Below are positions 1 to 7,637 of a stretch of 47,043 nt of DNA, piece by piece; the first letter of the stretch is position 1; every line of letters begins with the position of its first letter. The stretch covers positions 1 through 47,043 of the forward strand of contig JAHFDA010000017.1 in the NCBI GenBank assembly GCA_023249225.1, in the 5' to 3' direction. The stretch comes from a bacterium. GTDB taxonomy: Bacteria > Margulisbacteria > Marinamargulisbacteria > JAHFDA01. The position numbers and the translations under genes were made by a program. The notes beneath the pieces were generated by a model, which saw only the letters and a list, made by a program, of their open reading frames with translations, had not been told where the DNA came from and did no database searches.

Positions 1-17
1 GGACTTATTAAGCCTGG

Positions 18-61
18 ATTCCCGCCGGAGCCTGCCCTCGACTGTGATCGGGGGCGGGAAT
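18..61. repeat. REP-like palindromic repeat at window edge
   Basis: Arms ATTCCCGCC (18-26) and GGCGGGAAT (53-61) are perfect inverted repeats around a 26-nt GC-rich centre. Arms of the form ATTCCCGC/GCGGGAAT are typical of short dispersed palindromes found between genes in many proteobacteria. No second copy occurs in this window, so dispersal cannot be shown here. Confidence 0.5.
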
Positions 62-223
62 GACGAACCTAAGGAAATTTTGTCTAACGGTACTATTGCT
101 GTTTTCGGACAGCCTGGCAACAACGTGGCACCGCTAAACGTGTTCCGGCCCTCTTCGGTGCAAATATTTCCGCGCCTTAAGCGCATCCACGCAGGTGGAC
201 AAGCGCCAAGAACTGAATTGAGT

Positions 224-1015
224 CTAATCGGACAAGCCAAAAACGACACCGTCAGGGCCGTAGCGATCAACAGGAGCGCCGTTGCCCCAGAGGTCGCGGT
301 GAACGTCACGACGACAAAAGCGGCTATTAGGACTTCTATCAATATTGCTTGGTACTACAACTGCTGCTTTAGGATATCGATTCTCGTCATAGTGCCCCAA
401 AAACTTTTCTGCAGTCCAGAACCAATAAACACCAAATTTATTGTGAAAGTTTTCCGCGTGCAGTTTTTCATACGCTATTCGGGAAGCACGCAGGTTTAAC
501 ATGCCCAGCGCATCGACCTTCGTCAAATTTTGTTCTTTGGCTTTGGCCACAACGGCGTCAAGAATTGCTTGGGTCATCGGCTTGTCCTGATTAACCAGCA
601 TGCCGAATTCATTGATCATGCTGGCCGCATCGAACTGCATACTTAAGCCAGCCGTCTGGTAAACAGACGTAAGGCTGTCTACTCCGAGATACGCCATCAG
701 TTCACGGGCCTTGAGTACAGTAATGCTGACCTTTTGTCCGTCAGGTAATTTAATCTGCCGCACTTCGCCAATTCTGTTTATCAATTCCAGTGCCGTCCTG
801 GGTGCTGCAATCCTGGGAGCAGTTTCAACGGCAGCCACAGGTGCCTGCGCCGGACGAGTGCTCGCAGCGTCCAAGGCAGTCAACCGGTCCAGCTCGGCTT
901 GCAAAGCGGCACGTACCGCCGGAGTAGCCGGGATTTTTAAGCGACTTCCAGATAATAGAACTTGGTCTTCGCTACCAAGCGCCAATGAAACTATCCTGAA
1001 AAGCATGTTGATCAT
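224..1015 (-). CDS. Unrecognised protein with uncertain C-terminus
   Basis: A 263-residue protein that I do not recognise. The start is well supported: an AAAGGGG ribosome binding site lies about 8 nt before the ATG. The N-terminal 20 residues are mildly hydrophobic, and an Ala/Pro-rich linker follows at about residues 45-75. The middle (75-200) looks like an ordinary soluble helical domain. The last 40 or so residues are Arg/Gly/Asp-rich and of lower quality. In the +1 frame an open, strongly hydrophobic reading frame begins near 342 and runs to the window edge, so the C-terminus may be altered by a frameshift or by repeat insertion. Confidence 0.5.
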   Translation of the reverse strand: MINMLFRIVSLALGSEDQVLLSGSRLKIPATPAVRAALQAELDRLTALDAASTRPAQAPVAAVETAPRIAAPRTALELINRIGEVRQIKLPDGQKVSITVLKARELMAYLGVDSLTSVYQTAGLSMQFDAASMINEFGMLVNQDKPMTQAILDAVVAKAKEQNLTKVDALGMLNLRASRIAYEKLHAENFHNKFGVYWFWTAEKFLGHYDENRYPKAAVVVPSNIDRSPNSRFCRRDVHRDLWGNGAPVDRYGPDGVVFGLSD

Positions 1016-1080
1016 AAATAACCCCTTTAGAATTGGTCTTTTAAGATTTATCGATAGGAATCGTGATTAATTTCAGGCAA

Positions 1081-1110
1081 TTTTTTACCGTTTTTTACCA
1101 TTTTACCGTT
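1081..1110. repeat. Three tandem ~10-bp TTTTACCG-type repeats
   Basis: Three successive units, TTTTTTACCG, TTTTTTACCA and TTTTACCG, lie between the stop of the membrane-protein gene ending at 1127 and the start of the gene at 1015, on the upstream side of the latter. The period is close to one helical turn, as expected for regulator sites on one DNA face. No function is shown. Confidence 0.4.
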
Positions 1111-1126
1111 AATAATATCGAGTAAT

Positions 1127-1972
1127 TTAGATTTTGGCGTTTTTAACTTTACGTTCTAGCACATAGTGTATTAAACCCATACCTGCCATGCTGGACAGGA
1201 TGACCACCGACATCACCTCCAGCCGGTGTTCGGCATCGTACAAGCCCGCCGATTCCATGAGCCAACCTGCCAAATACGCCAAACTAGACAGGCTAAATCG
1301 CATACTTGCCTGCACATGCCGGTATTGGTTGATATGCGTACGCTGGCCGCGCACTTCATCTTGTTTGTAATGCACAAACAAGGCTTCCATGCCGATCTGG
1401 GCACTCTGCATATCTGCCAAGACTCTAAACGAAAAATAGCCAACATAGGAAAGCACAAACCAAAATGGCAAGGCCGGTAAGGCCAGGGCTCCGGTGCTGG
1501 CCAGTAGGCTAAGCCCTAAACTGCCCACCGAAAGCATCAGGCAGTACACCGCGTACCGATGCTGACGCAACTGTCGCACCTGTGTCTGCGTCAGCGAAGC
1601 ATGCGCATCCTGCTCTACCTGAATTTCGTTAAACTGGCGCTGCAAAAGCGAAAAACCCACCAACGAAGGAATGATGCCACCCAATCCGCTGTGCACCCAC
1701 AAAATAAACGGCGTCAGCATATGCGCATCGGCGTAGCGCGAAATGTCTGCGCTGACAATGCCCAGCACACCACTGTTGAGCACCATGTTAACGTTCATCA
1801 TGATTTCAAACGCCAGCACTGTGGGACTGCGACGCATGGCATCGTAGTAAGTGCCAAAAGAATGACCGATGGTCTGAAAATAATTTAAGCGTTTAAAAGG
1901 CGGCTCGGAACGCTGGGCCACTTGTTTGAGACATAGCAGGCCGATCCGTGGCGGACGCTTCGTCGGCAGCAT
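1127..1972 (-). CDS. Polytopic membrane protein, paralogue of its upstream neighbour
   Basis: A 281-residue inner-membrane protein with about six hydrophobic stretches (roughly 55-75, 86-111, 139-160, 165-187, 226-240, 253-273) and a basic C-terminal tail. It aligns along most of its length with the next gene upstream. Shared elements include a TPF/TPYLLxVHSGL-type segment, a PSLVGFxLLQRQ motif near residue 105, an SxQIGxEAL motif followed by HxK, and a final VxHxxxERR-like end. Its ATG overlaps the TGA of that paralogue (TGATG), so the two are translationally coupled. No known family is recognised. The gene is the last of a unit beginning with birA. Confidence 0.75.
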   Translation of the reverse strand: MLPTKRPPRIGLLCLKQVAQRSEPPFKRLNYFQTIGHSFGTYYDAMRRSPTVLAFEIMMNVNMVLNSGVLGIVSADISRYADAHMLTPFILWVHSGLGGIIPSLVGFSLLQRQFNEIQVEQDAHASLTQTQVRQLRQHRYAVYCLMLSVGSLGLSLLASTGALALPALPFWFVLSYVGYFSFRVLADMQSAQIGMEALFVHYKQDEVRGQRTHINQYRHVQASMRFSLSSLAYLAGWLMESAGLYDAEHRLEVMSVVILSSMAGMGLIHYVLERKVKNAKI

Positions 1973-2904
1973 CAGACTGAATCTGGATGATCGGTGATCA
2001 GATAATCATCCATCTCCTGCATGGCTTTGATAATGCGCCGCTCAAAAAGCGCATGCACAACTCCGATCCCCAGTGTGGCAAACAGCACCAGACCCATGAT
2101 GACTGCATACGGATGCTCTAACTTGCTAAGCAGCAACTGCTCCGCCGCCCGGCCCAGCACAAACATCAGGGCAGATCCTATCAGAGAAACGGTGTACTCG
2201 ATGTGCCAGAACAAATTAATGTGCATTTCCTTACCCTTGCGTTCGTTGTCCTTAAAATGGTGCAACAAGGCTTCCTGGCCAATCTGTGAACTCTGGTGCA
2301 GGGCAATGACATCGAACGAATGAAAAGCAAGATACGACAGGATAAACCCAGCCCCCAGGAACGGAAGGCCCGACACAGCCCCCGTGCTGATCGAAAGACA
2401 GACCGCCAGGCTGGCCATGGACAATGCGATAAATGCCACTGAACGCCGGTGCAACTTAAGCTGCCGAGCCACGATTTCGTCGCGTGAATGCTCATGAAAT
2501 TTTTCGGTGCGAATGTCATTGACCTGACGTTGCAAAAGTGCAAAGCCCACCAACGAGGGCAAAAGACCCGCCAGACCACTGTGCACAAGCAGCAGATAAG
2601 GGGTCATCATGGCCGAATCGGCATAGTTAGAAATGTGTTCGCTCACCACCCCAAGCAAACTGTTGTTAAGCGCCAAAGAAAATAAGTTCAGCGCCTGATA
2701 GGCCATCACCGTGGGGCGACTTTGAACCGCCTCCCAATACAAACGAAAGGATGTCGTTACAATGTCCCCGTAACTTAAGTAGCGCGGCGGACCTATCTCG
2801 ACCACTTCGTCCGGCGCAGAAGGATCGGGAGGCTTGGCAAAGGCAAAATACAATTGCCCCTGTTCGTCACAAGCCACTTGTTTATATTTAAGGCTGCTCG
2901 GCAA
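1972..2904 (-). CDS. Polytopic membrane protein, paralogue of its downstream neighbour
   Basis: A 310-residue membrane protein with an N-terminal soluble part of about 60 residues rich in Pro/Asp, about six membrane segments and a charged C-terminal tail (residues 285-310). It carries the same PSLVGFALLQRQ, SSQIGQEALL and VVHALFERR signatures as the 281-residue protein downstream, so the pair arose by tandem duplication. Its first 17 nt overlap the end of birA, and it ends in a TGATG overlap with the paralogue. Function is unknown. The conserved SxQIGxEAL segment after the fourth hydrophobic stretch looks cytoplasmic and could be a functional motif. Confidence 0.75.
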   Translation of the reverse strand: MPSSLKYKQVACDEQGQLYFAFAKPPDPSAPDEVVEIGPPRYLSYGDIVTTSFRLYWEAVQSRPTVMAYQALNLFSLALNNSLLGVVSEHISNYADSAMMTPYLLLVHSGLAGLLPSLVGFALLQRQVNDIRTEKFHEHSRDEIVARQLKLHRRSVAFIALSMASLAVCLSISTGAVSGLPFLGAGFILSYLAFHSFDVIALHQSSQIGQEALLHHFKDNERKGKEMHINLFWHIEYTVSLIGSALMFVLGRAAEQLLLSKLEHPYAVIMGLVLFATLGIGVVHALFERRIIKAMQEMDDYLITDHPDSV

Positions 2905-3637
2905 GTAGTTCCCCTGCGGTAATGGTTTGCGTAAGGCCCTGTCTGTCTTGCACCAATAAAAAACCTTCTGGGCTAAGATCGATCGCCTGACCAGAAATCA
3001 CATGGCCCGGCCCATATTGTACGTTAACCCAAGTCCCCAGGGTGATATTGTGTTTTTTCCATTCCGAAAGGGTTAAAGCATGCGCTTTGTTCTGGAATTG
3101 CTGATACCTTTGCCATAGCGCCAGCCGCACCGCTTCGGCCACAGCTGGGAGATCATGCTTTTGACCGGTACACATCCGTAGCGACACTGCCCGCGCCCGG
3201 ATTTCGTCAGGGAAATCCGCCTGCAGAAAATTGACATTCACTCCGATCCCTAAAATGATGGCCCCGCTGCGTGCCTCCTGCTCCATGAGAATGCCACATA
3301 TTTTTTTGCCCTCAACATACACATCGTTGGGCCATTTAAGACCCGCTTCAATGCTGGAAATGTTCCGCAACACGTCATGAATCGCCAGACCCGCAAGCAG
3401 CGACAACAAGCCCGGACGTTCCATCGGCAAAGCCGGGCGCAACAGCACCGACATCCATAGGCCCCCTGGCTTTGAAAACCAAACCCGCGCAAAACGGCCC
3501 CGCCCGGCGCTTTGGGTTTGGGCAATGACAGTGCTGCCTTCGGAAGCTCCACTGCGGGCCAGTTCCATGGCGCGGTTTTGCGTAGAAGCAAGCTCGGTAT
3601 GTGATTCAACAAGTTCCAGGGGCCAACTCACACGCAT
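2888..3637 (-). CDS. birA: Biotin--[acetyl-CoA-carboxylase] ligase (BirA, no repressor domain)
   Basis: Activates biotin with ATP and transfers it to the biotin carboxyl carrier protein of acetyl-CoA carboxylase. At 249 residues it contains only the catalytic and C-terminal domains. The E. coli-type N-terminal helix-turn-helix is absent, so this is a group I, non-regulatory ligase. Visible motifs are the biotin/ATP loop AGRGRF near residues 47-52, GGLWMSVLLRP, the KWPND motif at about 101-105 and a KICGILMEQ segment. A GGAG ribosome binding site lies 8 nt before the ATG. The gene overlaps the following membrane-protein gene by 17 nt, so the three genes are likely one operon. Biotin regulation, if any, must come from elsewhere. 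Confidence 0.93.
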   Translation of the reverse strand: MRVSWPLELVESHTELASTQNRAMELARSGASEGSTVIAQTQSAGRGRFARVWFSKPGGLWMSVLLRPALPMERPGLLSLLAGLAIHDVLRNISSIEAGLKWPNDVYVEGKKICGILMEQEARSGAIILGIGVNVNFLQADFPDEIRARAVSLRMCTGQKHDLPAVAEAVRLALWQRYQQFQNKAHALTLSEWKKHNITLGTWVNVQYGPGHVISGQAIDLSPEGFLLVQDRQGLTQTITAGELLAEQP

Positions 3638-3670
3638 TATGTTACTCCAACGCCTGGGGGACTTTTGGCT

Positions 3671-4588
3671 TTAGCCCAGGCTGGCTAAAAAGCGTCGGCG
3701 CACTGCGTCCATGCCGGGAATGTCGCCCGTGCGGGCCTGATAAGCGCGCACCGGCATAACCGAAGAACCACGCAACAGGGCATACATTTCTTCAGGCCCG
3801 TGACCATGATGATTGGGTGTCGCATCTACCGCCATGCTAAATTCTTGTGCCCCCTCGTCTAGCGCATAGTCGATAGGCGCATTGGTCAAAAATTTGGTCA
3901 CCCCGTATGGAACCACCAAGGTGCCTTTGACAAATACATTCTGTCCAGACAGATCACAATGTGTTTTGACGCACACCGCTACGGCTTCGCGGTCGCGGTG
4001 CGTGCGTGCCATGCCTACCCATGGACCAAATGAAAAAACTTCTTCATTCCATAAACGCACAATTTCTGGAAAACGGTCGTCGCCTTCGGACAGCTCGCCG
4101 TAATGGGCGCCGGGTTCAATCACAAAAGTATCGCGCACGTGTGGCAGACTGGATATGAGAATTTTAAGCGGTTTATGCCGCTGGGCCCCGCCGCGCTGCG
4201 AAAGAAAATCGAGCAGCACAACCAGCGTGGAACGTTCACGCGGTGTATCTACCGCCGTTTCAACTGCTAAAAAGTTAAACAAAATGTTTTCAAACAGAGC
4301 ATTTCGCAATTTAAAACAAAATACTTGGAAATACCGTGTCTGTCCTAAAACCGAATGTCCCCAGGGTGTCACAAAATGCGCCAGCAACCACAAATGATCC
4401 ATGTTCAGCAAAAACCGCTGCGGAAGACGTTCGAGCAAGGCCTGCATGCGGTAATGATCCACTTCACGAGCTAAGGGAAAATCAAGCCCGACCTGCTGCT
4501 CAAGATTGATATATTGATCCAACTTATTAAGGTCTAGTTTTTGTTTGGGTAACGTTAATGCCACAACCCGATGGGTATAAATAAACAT
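3671..4588 (-). CDS. Unrecognised soluble protein, 305 aa
   Basis: I do not recognise this family. The protein has no signal peptide or membrane segment. The N-terminal half is helical and rich in aromatic residues and Leu (residues 40-125). The C-terminal half is mixed and contains an HHGHGPEE His-rich motif at about residues 257-264 and many conserved-looking Gly/Pro turns. It lies 33 bp upstream of birA on the same strand and may be the first gene of that transcript. It diverges from the ferredoxin gene at 4683 across a 94-bp AT-rich gap that must hold both promoters. A -10-like GATAAA lies 6 nt before its ATG. Confidence 0.7.
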   Translation of the reverse strand: MFIYTHRVVALTLPKQKLDLNKLDQYINLEQQVGLDFPLAREVDHYRMQALLERLPQRFLLNMDHLWLLAHFVTPWGHSVLGQTRYFQVFCFKLRNALFENILFNFLAVETAVDTPRERSTLVVLLDFLSQRGGAQRHKPLKILISSLPHVRDTFVIEPGAHYGELSEGDDRFPEIVRLWNEEVFSFGPWVGMARTHRDREAVAVCVKTHCDLSGQNVFVKGTLVVPYGVTKFLTNAPIDYALDEGAQEFSMAVDATPNHHGHGPEEMYALLRGSSVMPVRAYQARTGDIPGMDAVRRRFLASLG

Positions 4589-4682
4589 CTACTATTTATC
4601 GAATTCGATGTACTGGTATGTACCCAATTTTACTGTTGTAAAAACTCGAAACTGCCCCTAAAAAAAAACGATAGATAAATAC

Positions 4683-5078
4683 ATGCAACACCACTTTCAT
4701 TTACTCAAAACCATGGCCGTCAGAACCGATACCTGTACGGTCACTTACCGCTACCAAAAAGATGGTAGTGAATCGGTAGTAACTTTAGATGGAGAAAGCC
4801 TCCCAGAGAAACTACCCGAGCACAACTTGCTGATGCTTGCCCTGGATCATGGCATCAGCATTGCAACCGCCTGTGGTGGCCAGGGATCCTGTCATTTATG
4901 CAACGTGCAGATTCTTGAGGGTATGGCAGGCTTAAATCCGCCTGAAGATGATGAACTAGCCATGCTGCAAGGCGCCCAAGGAAATATTCGAGTGCTGCGC
5001 CTGGCTTGCCAGAGCCATCCCGATGGTTCACAGGACATTGTGGTATTGATCCCCGAAGATCCCTTTAAAATTTTATAA
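4683..5078 (+). CDS. 2Fe-2S ferredoxin
   Basis: A one-electron carrier with a beta-grasp [2Fe-2S] fold. Cluster ligands are visible as C64-x5-C70-x2-C73 (CGGQGSCHLC) with the fourth at C109 (RLACQ). The CGGxGxCxxC spacing matches NqrF-type and adrenodoxin-type domains rather than the Cx4CxxC of plant ferredoxins. No transmembrane anchor or flavin domain is attached, so the protein is a free ferredoxin. The start is uncertain: ATG 4683 and ATG 4713 both lack a good ribosome binding site, and the first ten residues are untypical of the fold, so 4713 is possible. A candidate redox partner is the ferredoxin-NADP reductase encoded at 12017; this is inference. Confidence 0.85.
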   Translation: MQHHFHLLKTMAVRTDTCTVTYRYQKDGSESVVTLDGESLPEKLPEHNLLMLALDHGISIATACGGQGSCHLCNVQILEGMAGLNPPEDDELAMLQGAQGNIRVLRLACQSHPDGSQDIVVLIPEDPFKIL

Positions 5079-5135
5079 TTCGCAACATCTAAATTAATTG
5101 AAACATTTCCCACAGGCCCCCGATAAGCCTGCATC

Positions 5136-5495
5136 ATGACGCGGGTGAAAATTAAATTGAGTGCCCCTGAACTGGTGCTGATCAATCGTATTCAAGAGTT
5201 TTTGCTGCGTTATAAAAACTATATGCGTTACGACCAGTACAGCCAAAATCTGGCCCGTTTATCGACGGCGCTGATGGAAAAAAATATCGGCGGGGTGCGG
5301 GTGGCTATACTTGGTTTTGGAAAATCAGACGTACACATTCCTTCGGCCATCGATTGCAGCGACGAAGAACACCTTTGCCGCAAACATGCCAATGAAATTT
5401 CAAAATTACTTGATCGCTTCAACCATGCTGCCGCCTTATCCCTGCCTTGGGATGCCCTTTCAGAAGTGGTCAACGAAATCAGCGCTACCGTTTAA
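5136..5495 (+). CDS. Unrecognised small protein, 119 aa
   Basis: A small soluble protein, largely helical, with no membrane segment. It has a short Gly-rich stretch near residues 52-62 and two Cys residues near residues 74-81. No family is recognised. It follows the ferredoxin gene by 57 bp on the same strand, with a weak 5-bp hairpin in the gap, and precedes the malate-synthase-like gene by about 108 bp of AT-rich DNA. It could be co-transcribed with the ferredoxin. Coding character is good: no competing frame is convincing and the codon use is like its neighbours. Confidence 0.6.
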   Translation: MTRVKIKLSAPELVLINRIQEFLLRYKNYMRYDQYSQNLARLSTALMEKNIGGVRVAILGFGKSDVHIPSAIDCSDEEHLCRKHANEISKLLDRFNHAAALSLPWDALSEVVNEISATV

Positions 5496-5537
5496 TATTA
5501 ATGATTATTTAGAACCTCTAATATCTAAAATATTAAT
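5494..5537. promoter_or_regulatory. AT-rich direct/inverted repeat before the malate synthase gene
   Basis: AATATTAAT occurs at 5494-5502 and again at 5529-5537, 35 bp apart. Between them TTTAGA (5508-5513) and TCTAAA (5524-5529) form an inverted repeat with a 10-bp gap. The nested arrangement upstream of the glyoxylate-shunt-like unit could be an operator. No matched regulator family is proposed. Confidence 0.3.
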
Positions 5538-5603
5538 TACACTAGATATAGAGCAATGTCGATAGATACTAAAGCAATCCAGAGAGCTGGATGGAGATTT
5601 TCA

Positions 5604-7571
5604 ATGTTCAAAAACTTAAAAATGCTTGCCGTGGCACCCGTCACCCGACCGATAGGTAGTACCGTGACACCAGAATATCAAACCGTTTTTGGCCTGACCT
5701 TTAAAAACGTTCCCGGCGCTGAACAACTTTTTACGCCAGAATTTGTTGCTGCGTTTACGCAGTTCAACAGTCGCTTTGCACAGCGCGTGCTCGACGCTCG
5801 CGTGGCCCGCGAAGCACTTAAGCAAAAAACGCTGACGGCCGTAGCTCAACGCGGTGTATCCGCCATTGCCGAAGTCATGAGCGAACATTTCCGCACCTGG
5901 AACGAAAGCGTTCCGGCAGATTACAAAATCCCAAAACTTCCTGCCGAGCTCTGCCAGCCCGGCATCCACATTTCCGGTCCCGTTGGCCAGGAAATGGGAC
6001 GCACGGCCATCAATGCCGTTAATCCTCCCGCTGATGACAAAAAAGGCATACAACTTGGCAAACGCGCCATCGGTTACCTGGACGACAACGAAGATTCCGC
6101 TGGCCATACCCTGCAAGACATGGTGAACTCGGCGCTGGTACGCCTGGCCATTGCCAAACGCGAACTTACGGTGAACAAAAAGGGTAAGGAATTTTCGATC
6201 AAGCCGGAGAATGACGAAAACGGAAAGCTGCCCTACTTTATGCATCGCGAACCTGGTTTGCAACTTGACGCCTACGACATGACGCTGAATGGTCAAAAAG
6301 TTTCAGGCACATTGTTGGGAACTTTTTTAACGTTTTATTATGCCGGGCGTGCACAGCATCAGCGTGGCGAAGGTATTTACTTTTACCTACCCAAGACCGA
6401 AGGGCCGGACGAAATGCTTTTATACCGCGATATGTTTGACGCGGTTAAAGAAATCATTCCGGGGCTAAGCAATGTCGTCATCAAGGCTGTGCCACTGATT
6501 GAATCCACGCCCAACGTATTCTGCCTCAAAGCCCTGATTTATGCCCTGGGTGACTACGCCGCCGGTCTGAACGCCGCGCGCTGGGATCTACAAGCCAGCT
6601 TTTTAGAATATTCGATGGCCGACGCCAATGCCATCTGGGCCGACCGTTTTGAAGTTGGCATCTGGGACGGCGATTGGATTACCGATGTGATGGACGCCAT
6701 TGTGGCCGCCTGCGACGAAACCAACGCCGTGGCCTTTGGCGGCATGGACGTGGAACTACCCTCCAATGATGAAAATATAAACGCCGCCAGCCGCGTGGCC
6801 ATCATCACCAAAAAAACCACCGAGGCCCTGCACGGCTACACCAACGCCTGGGCCGCGCACATTTACTTTGTGCCGGTATCGCAGGCCGTTTTTCAGATTG
6901 CTGGCCAGCTCCGCAGCGGCGCAACTCCCCCATATGAGGAATACGCCAAGGTGCTCACGTTAGCCGAATTTTCGGATGTACTGGCCAGACTCCAACCGCT
7001 GCGCAACTACCAACCCAAGAAACTTGCAGACTATCCGGTGCGTATCGAATTTGGCCGCGGCAAGGGCAACATCACCGTGGCCAATGGCACGGGCCGCAAC
7101 GCGCTAATGATTTTGCGCTACCTTGAAGGCTGGATGCAGGGCCGCGGCGCCGTGGGCATCAACGGCCTCGAGGACAAACCCGGCGACCGCAGTCCCAAGC
7201 TGATGGAGGACCTGGCCACCTTTCGCATGAGCGTGGCGCAACTGGCGCAACGCGTGCGTTTTAATGTTATTCCGTCCGATGCCCAGGACTTTCATCATTA
7301 CGCCATGCTGCGCAACCTATTCCAGGAAAAAAAGGCCTATATGATCGAAAAGTACCGGCCAGATTACGAAGCCGGAAAAATTTCGCAGGCCGATTGGGAC
7401 GCCGGCGTCAAACGCATGAACGCCTGCGTCGAAATTGCGCTGATCTGGATTCTAAATTACGCCTTCCGTTTTGATTACACCGTGCTTGGCAGTTACAGCC
7501 GGGCGCAGCTTACGATGCTGGCGCAAAACGGCGCTGATCAGCTGCACCGAAAACTGCGATTGATTAAATAA
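5604..7571 (+). CDS. Divergent malate synthase A-like protein
   Basis: Predicted to condense glyoxylate with acetyl-CoA to malate. It aligns segment by segment with malate synthase A but at low identity, and at 655 residues is over 100 longer than the usual 530 or so. Counting from the upstream ATG at 5556, the recognisable parts are ISGPV..M near 139, the DNEDSAG equivalent of DFEDS at 177-183, Arg231 for the RPR arginine, IYFYLPKTE, Glu316 (VETLP position), GLNAARWD with Asp344, AFGGM, and LMED with Asp552 at the catalytic-base position. The classical GLNxGRWDY signature is altered (Gly to Ala, Tyr to Leu). I chose ATG 5604 because GGAG precedes it by about 8 nt; ATG 5556 has no such site. 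The downstream partner is an isocitrate-lyase-like gene. Confidence 0.7.
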   Translation: MFKNLKMLAVAPVTRPIGSTVTPEYQTVFGLTFKNVPGAEQLFTPEFVAAFTQFNSRFAQRVLDARVAREALKQKTLTAVAQRGVSAIAEVMSEHFRTWNESVPADYKIPKLPAELCQPGIHISGPVGQEMGRTAINAVNPPADDKKGIQLGKRAIGYLDDNEDSAGHTLQDMVNSALVRLAIAKRELTVNKKGKEFSIKPENDENGKLPYFMHREPGLQLDAYDMTLNGQKVSGTLLGTFLTFYYAGRAQHQRGEGIYFYLPKTEGPDEMLLYRDMFDAVKEIIPGLSNVVIKAVPLIESTPNVFCLKALIYALGDYAAGLNAARWDLQASFLEYSMADANAIWADRFEVGIWDGDWITDVMDAIVAACDETNAVAFGGMDVELPSNDENINAASRVAIITKKTTEALHGYTNAWAAHIYFVPVSQAVFQIAGQLRSGATPPYEEYAKVLTLAEFSDVLARLQPLRNYQPKKLADYPVRIEFGRGKGNITVANGTGRNALMILRYLEGWMQGRGAVGINGLEDKPGDRSPKLMEDLATFRMSVAQLAQRVRFNVIPSDAQDFHHYAMLRNLFQEKKAYMIEKYRPDYEAGKISQADWDAGVKRMNACVEIALIWILNYAFRFDYTVLGSYSRAQLTMLAQNGADQLHRKLRLIK

Positions 7572-7583
7572 ATTAACGGAAAA

Positions 7584-7603
7584 ACGTCCGGGAACCGGGA
7601 CGT
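7584..7603 (+). other. Intercistronic hairpin
   Basis: ACGTCC and GGACGT form a stem with an 8-nt loop between the malate-synthase-like and lyase-like genes, followed by AAAAAA and then the ribosome binding site of the second gene. There is no U-tract, so it is more likely an mRNA stability or processing element than a terminator. Confidence 0.35.
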
Positions 7604-7637
7604 AAAAAACGGTTGAGAAATTTGAAAGGGGAAAAAT

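Noticed and set aside
5616-6296. Open frame of 226 codons on the minus strand opposite the malate-synthase-like gene
   Set aside because: It is antisense to conserved malate synthase segments and has no ribosome binding site or recognisable domain.
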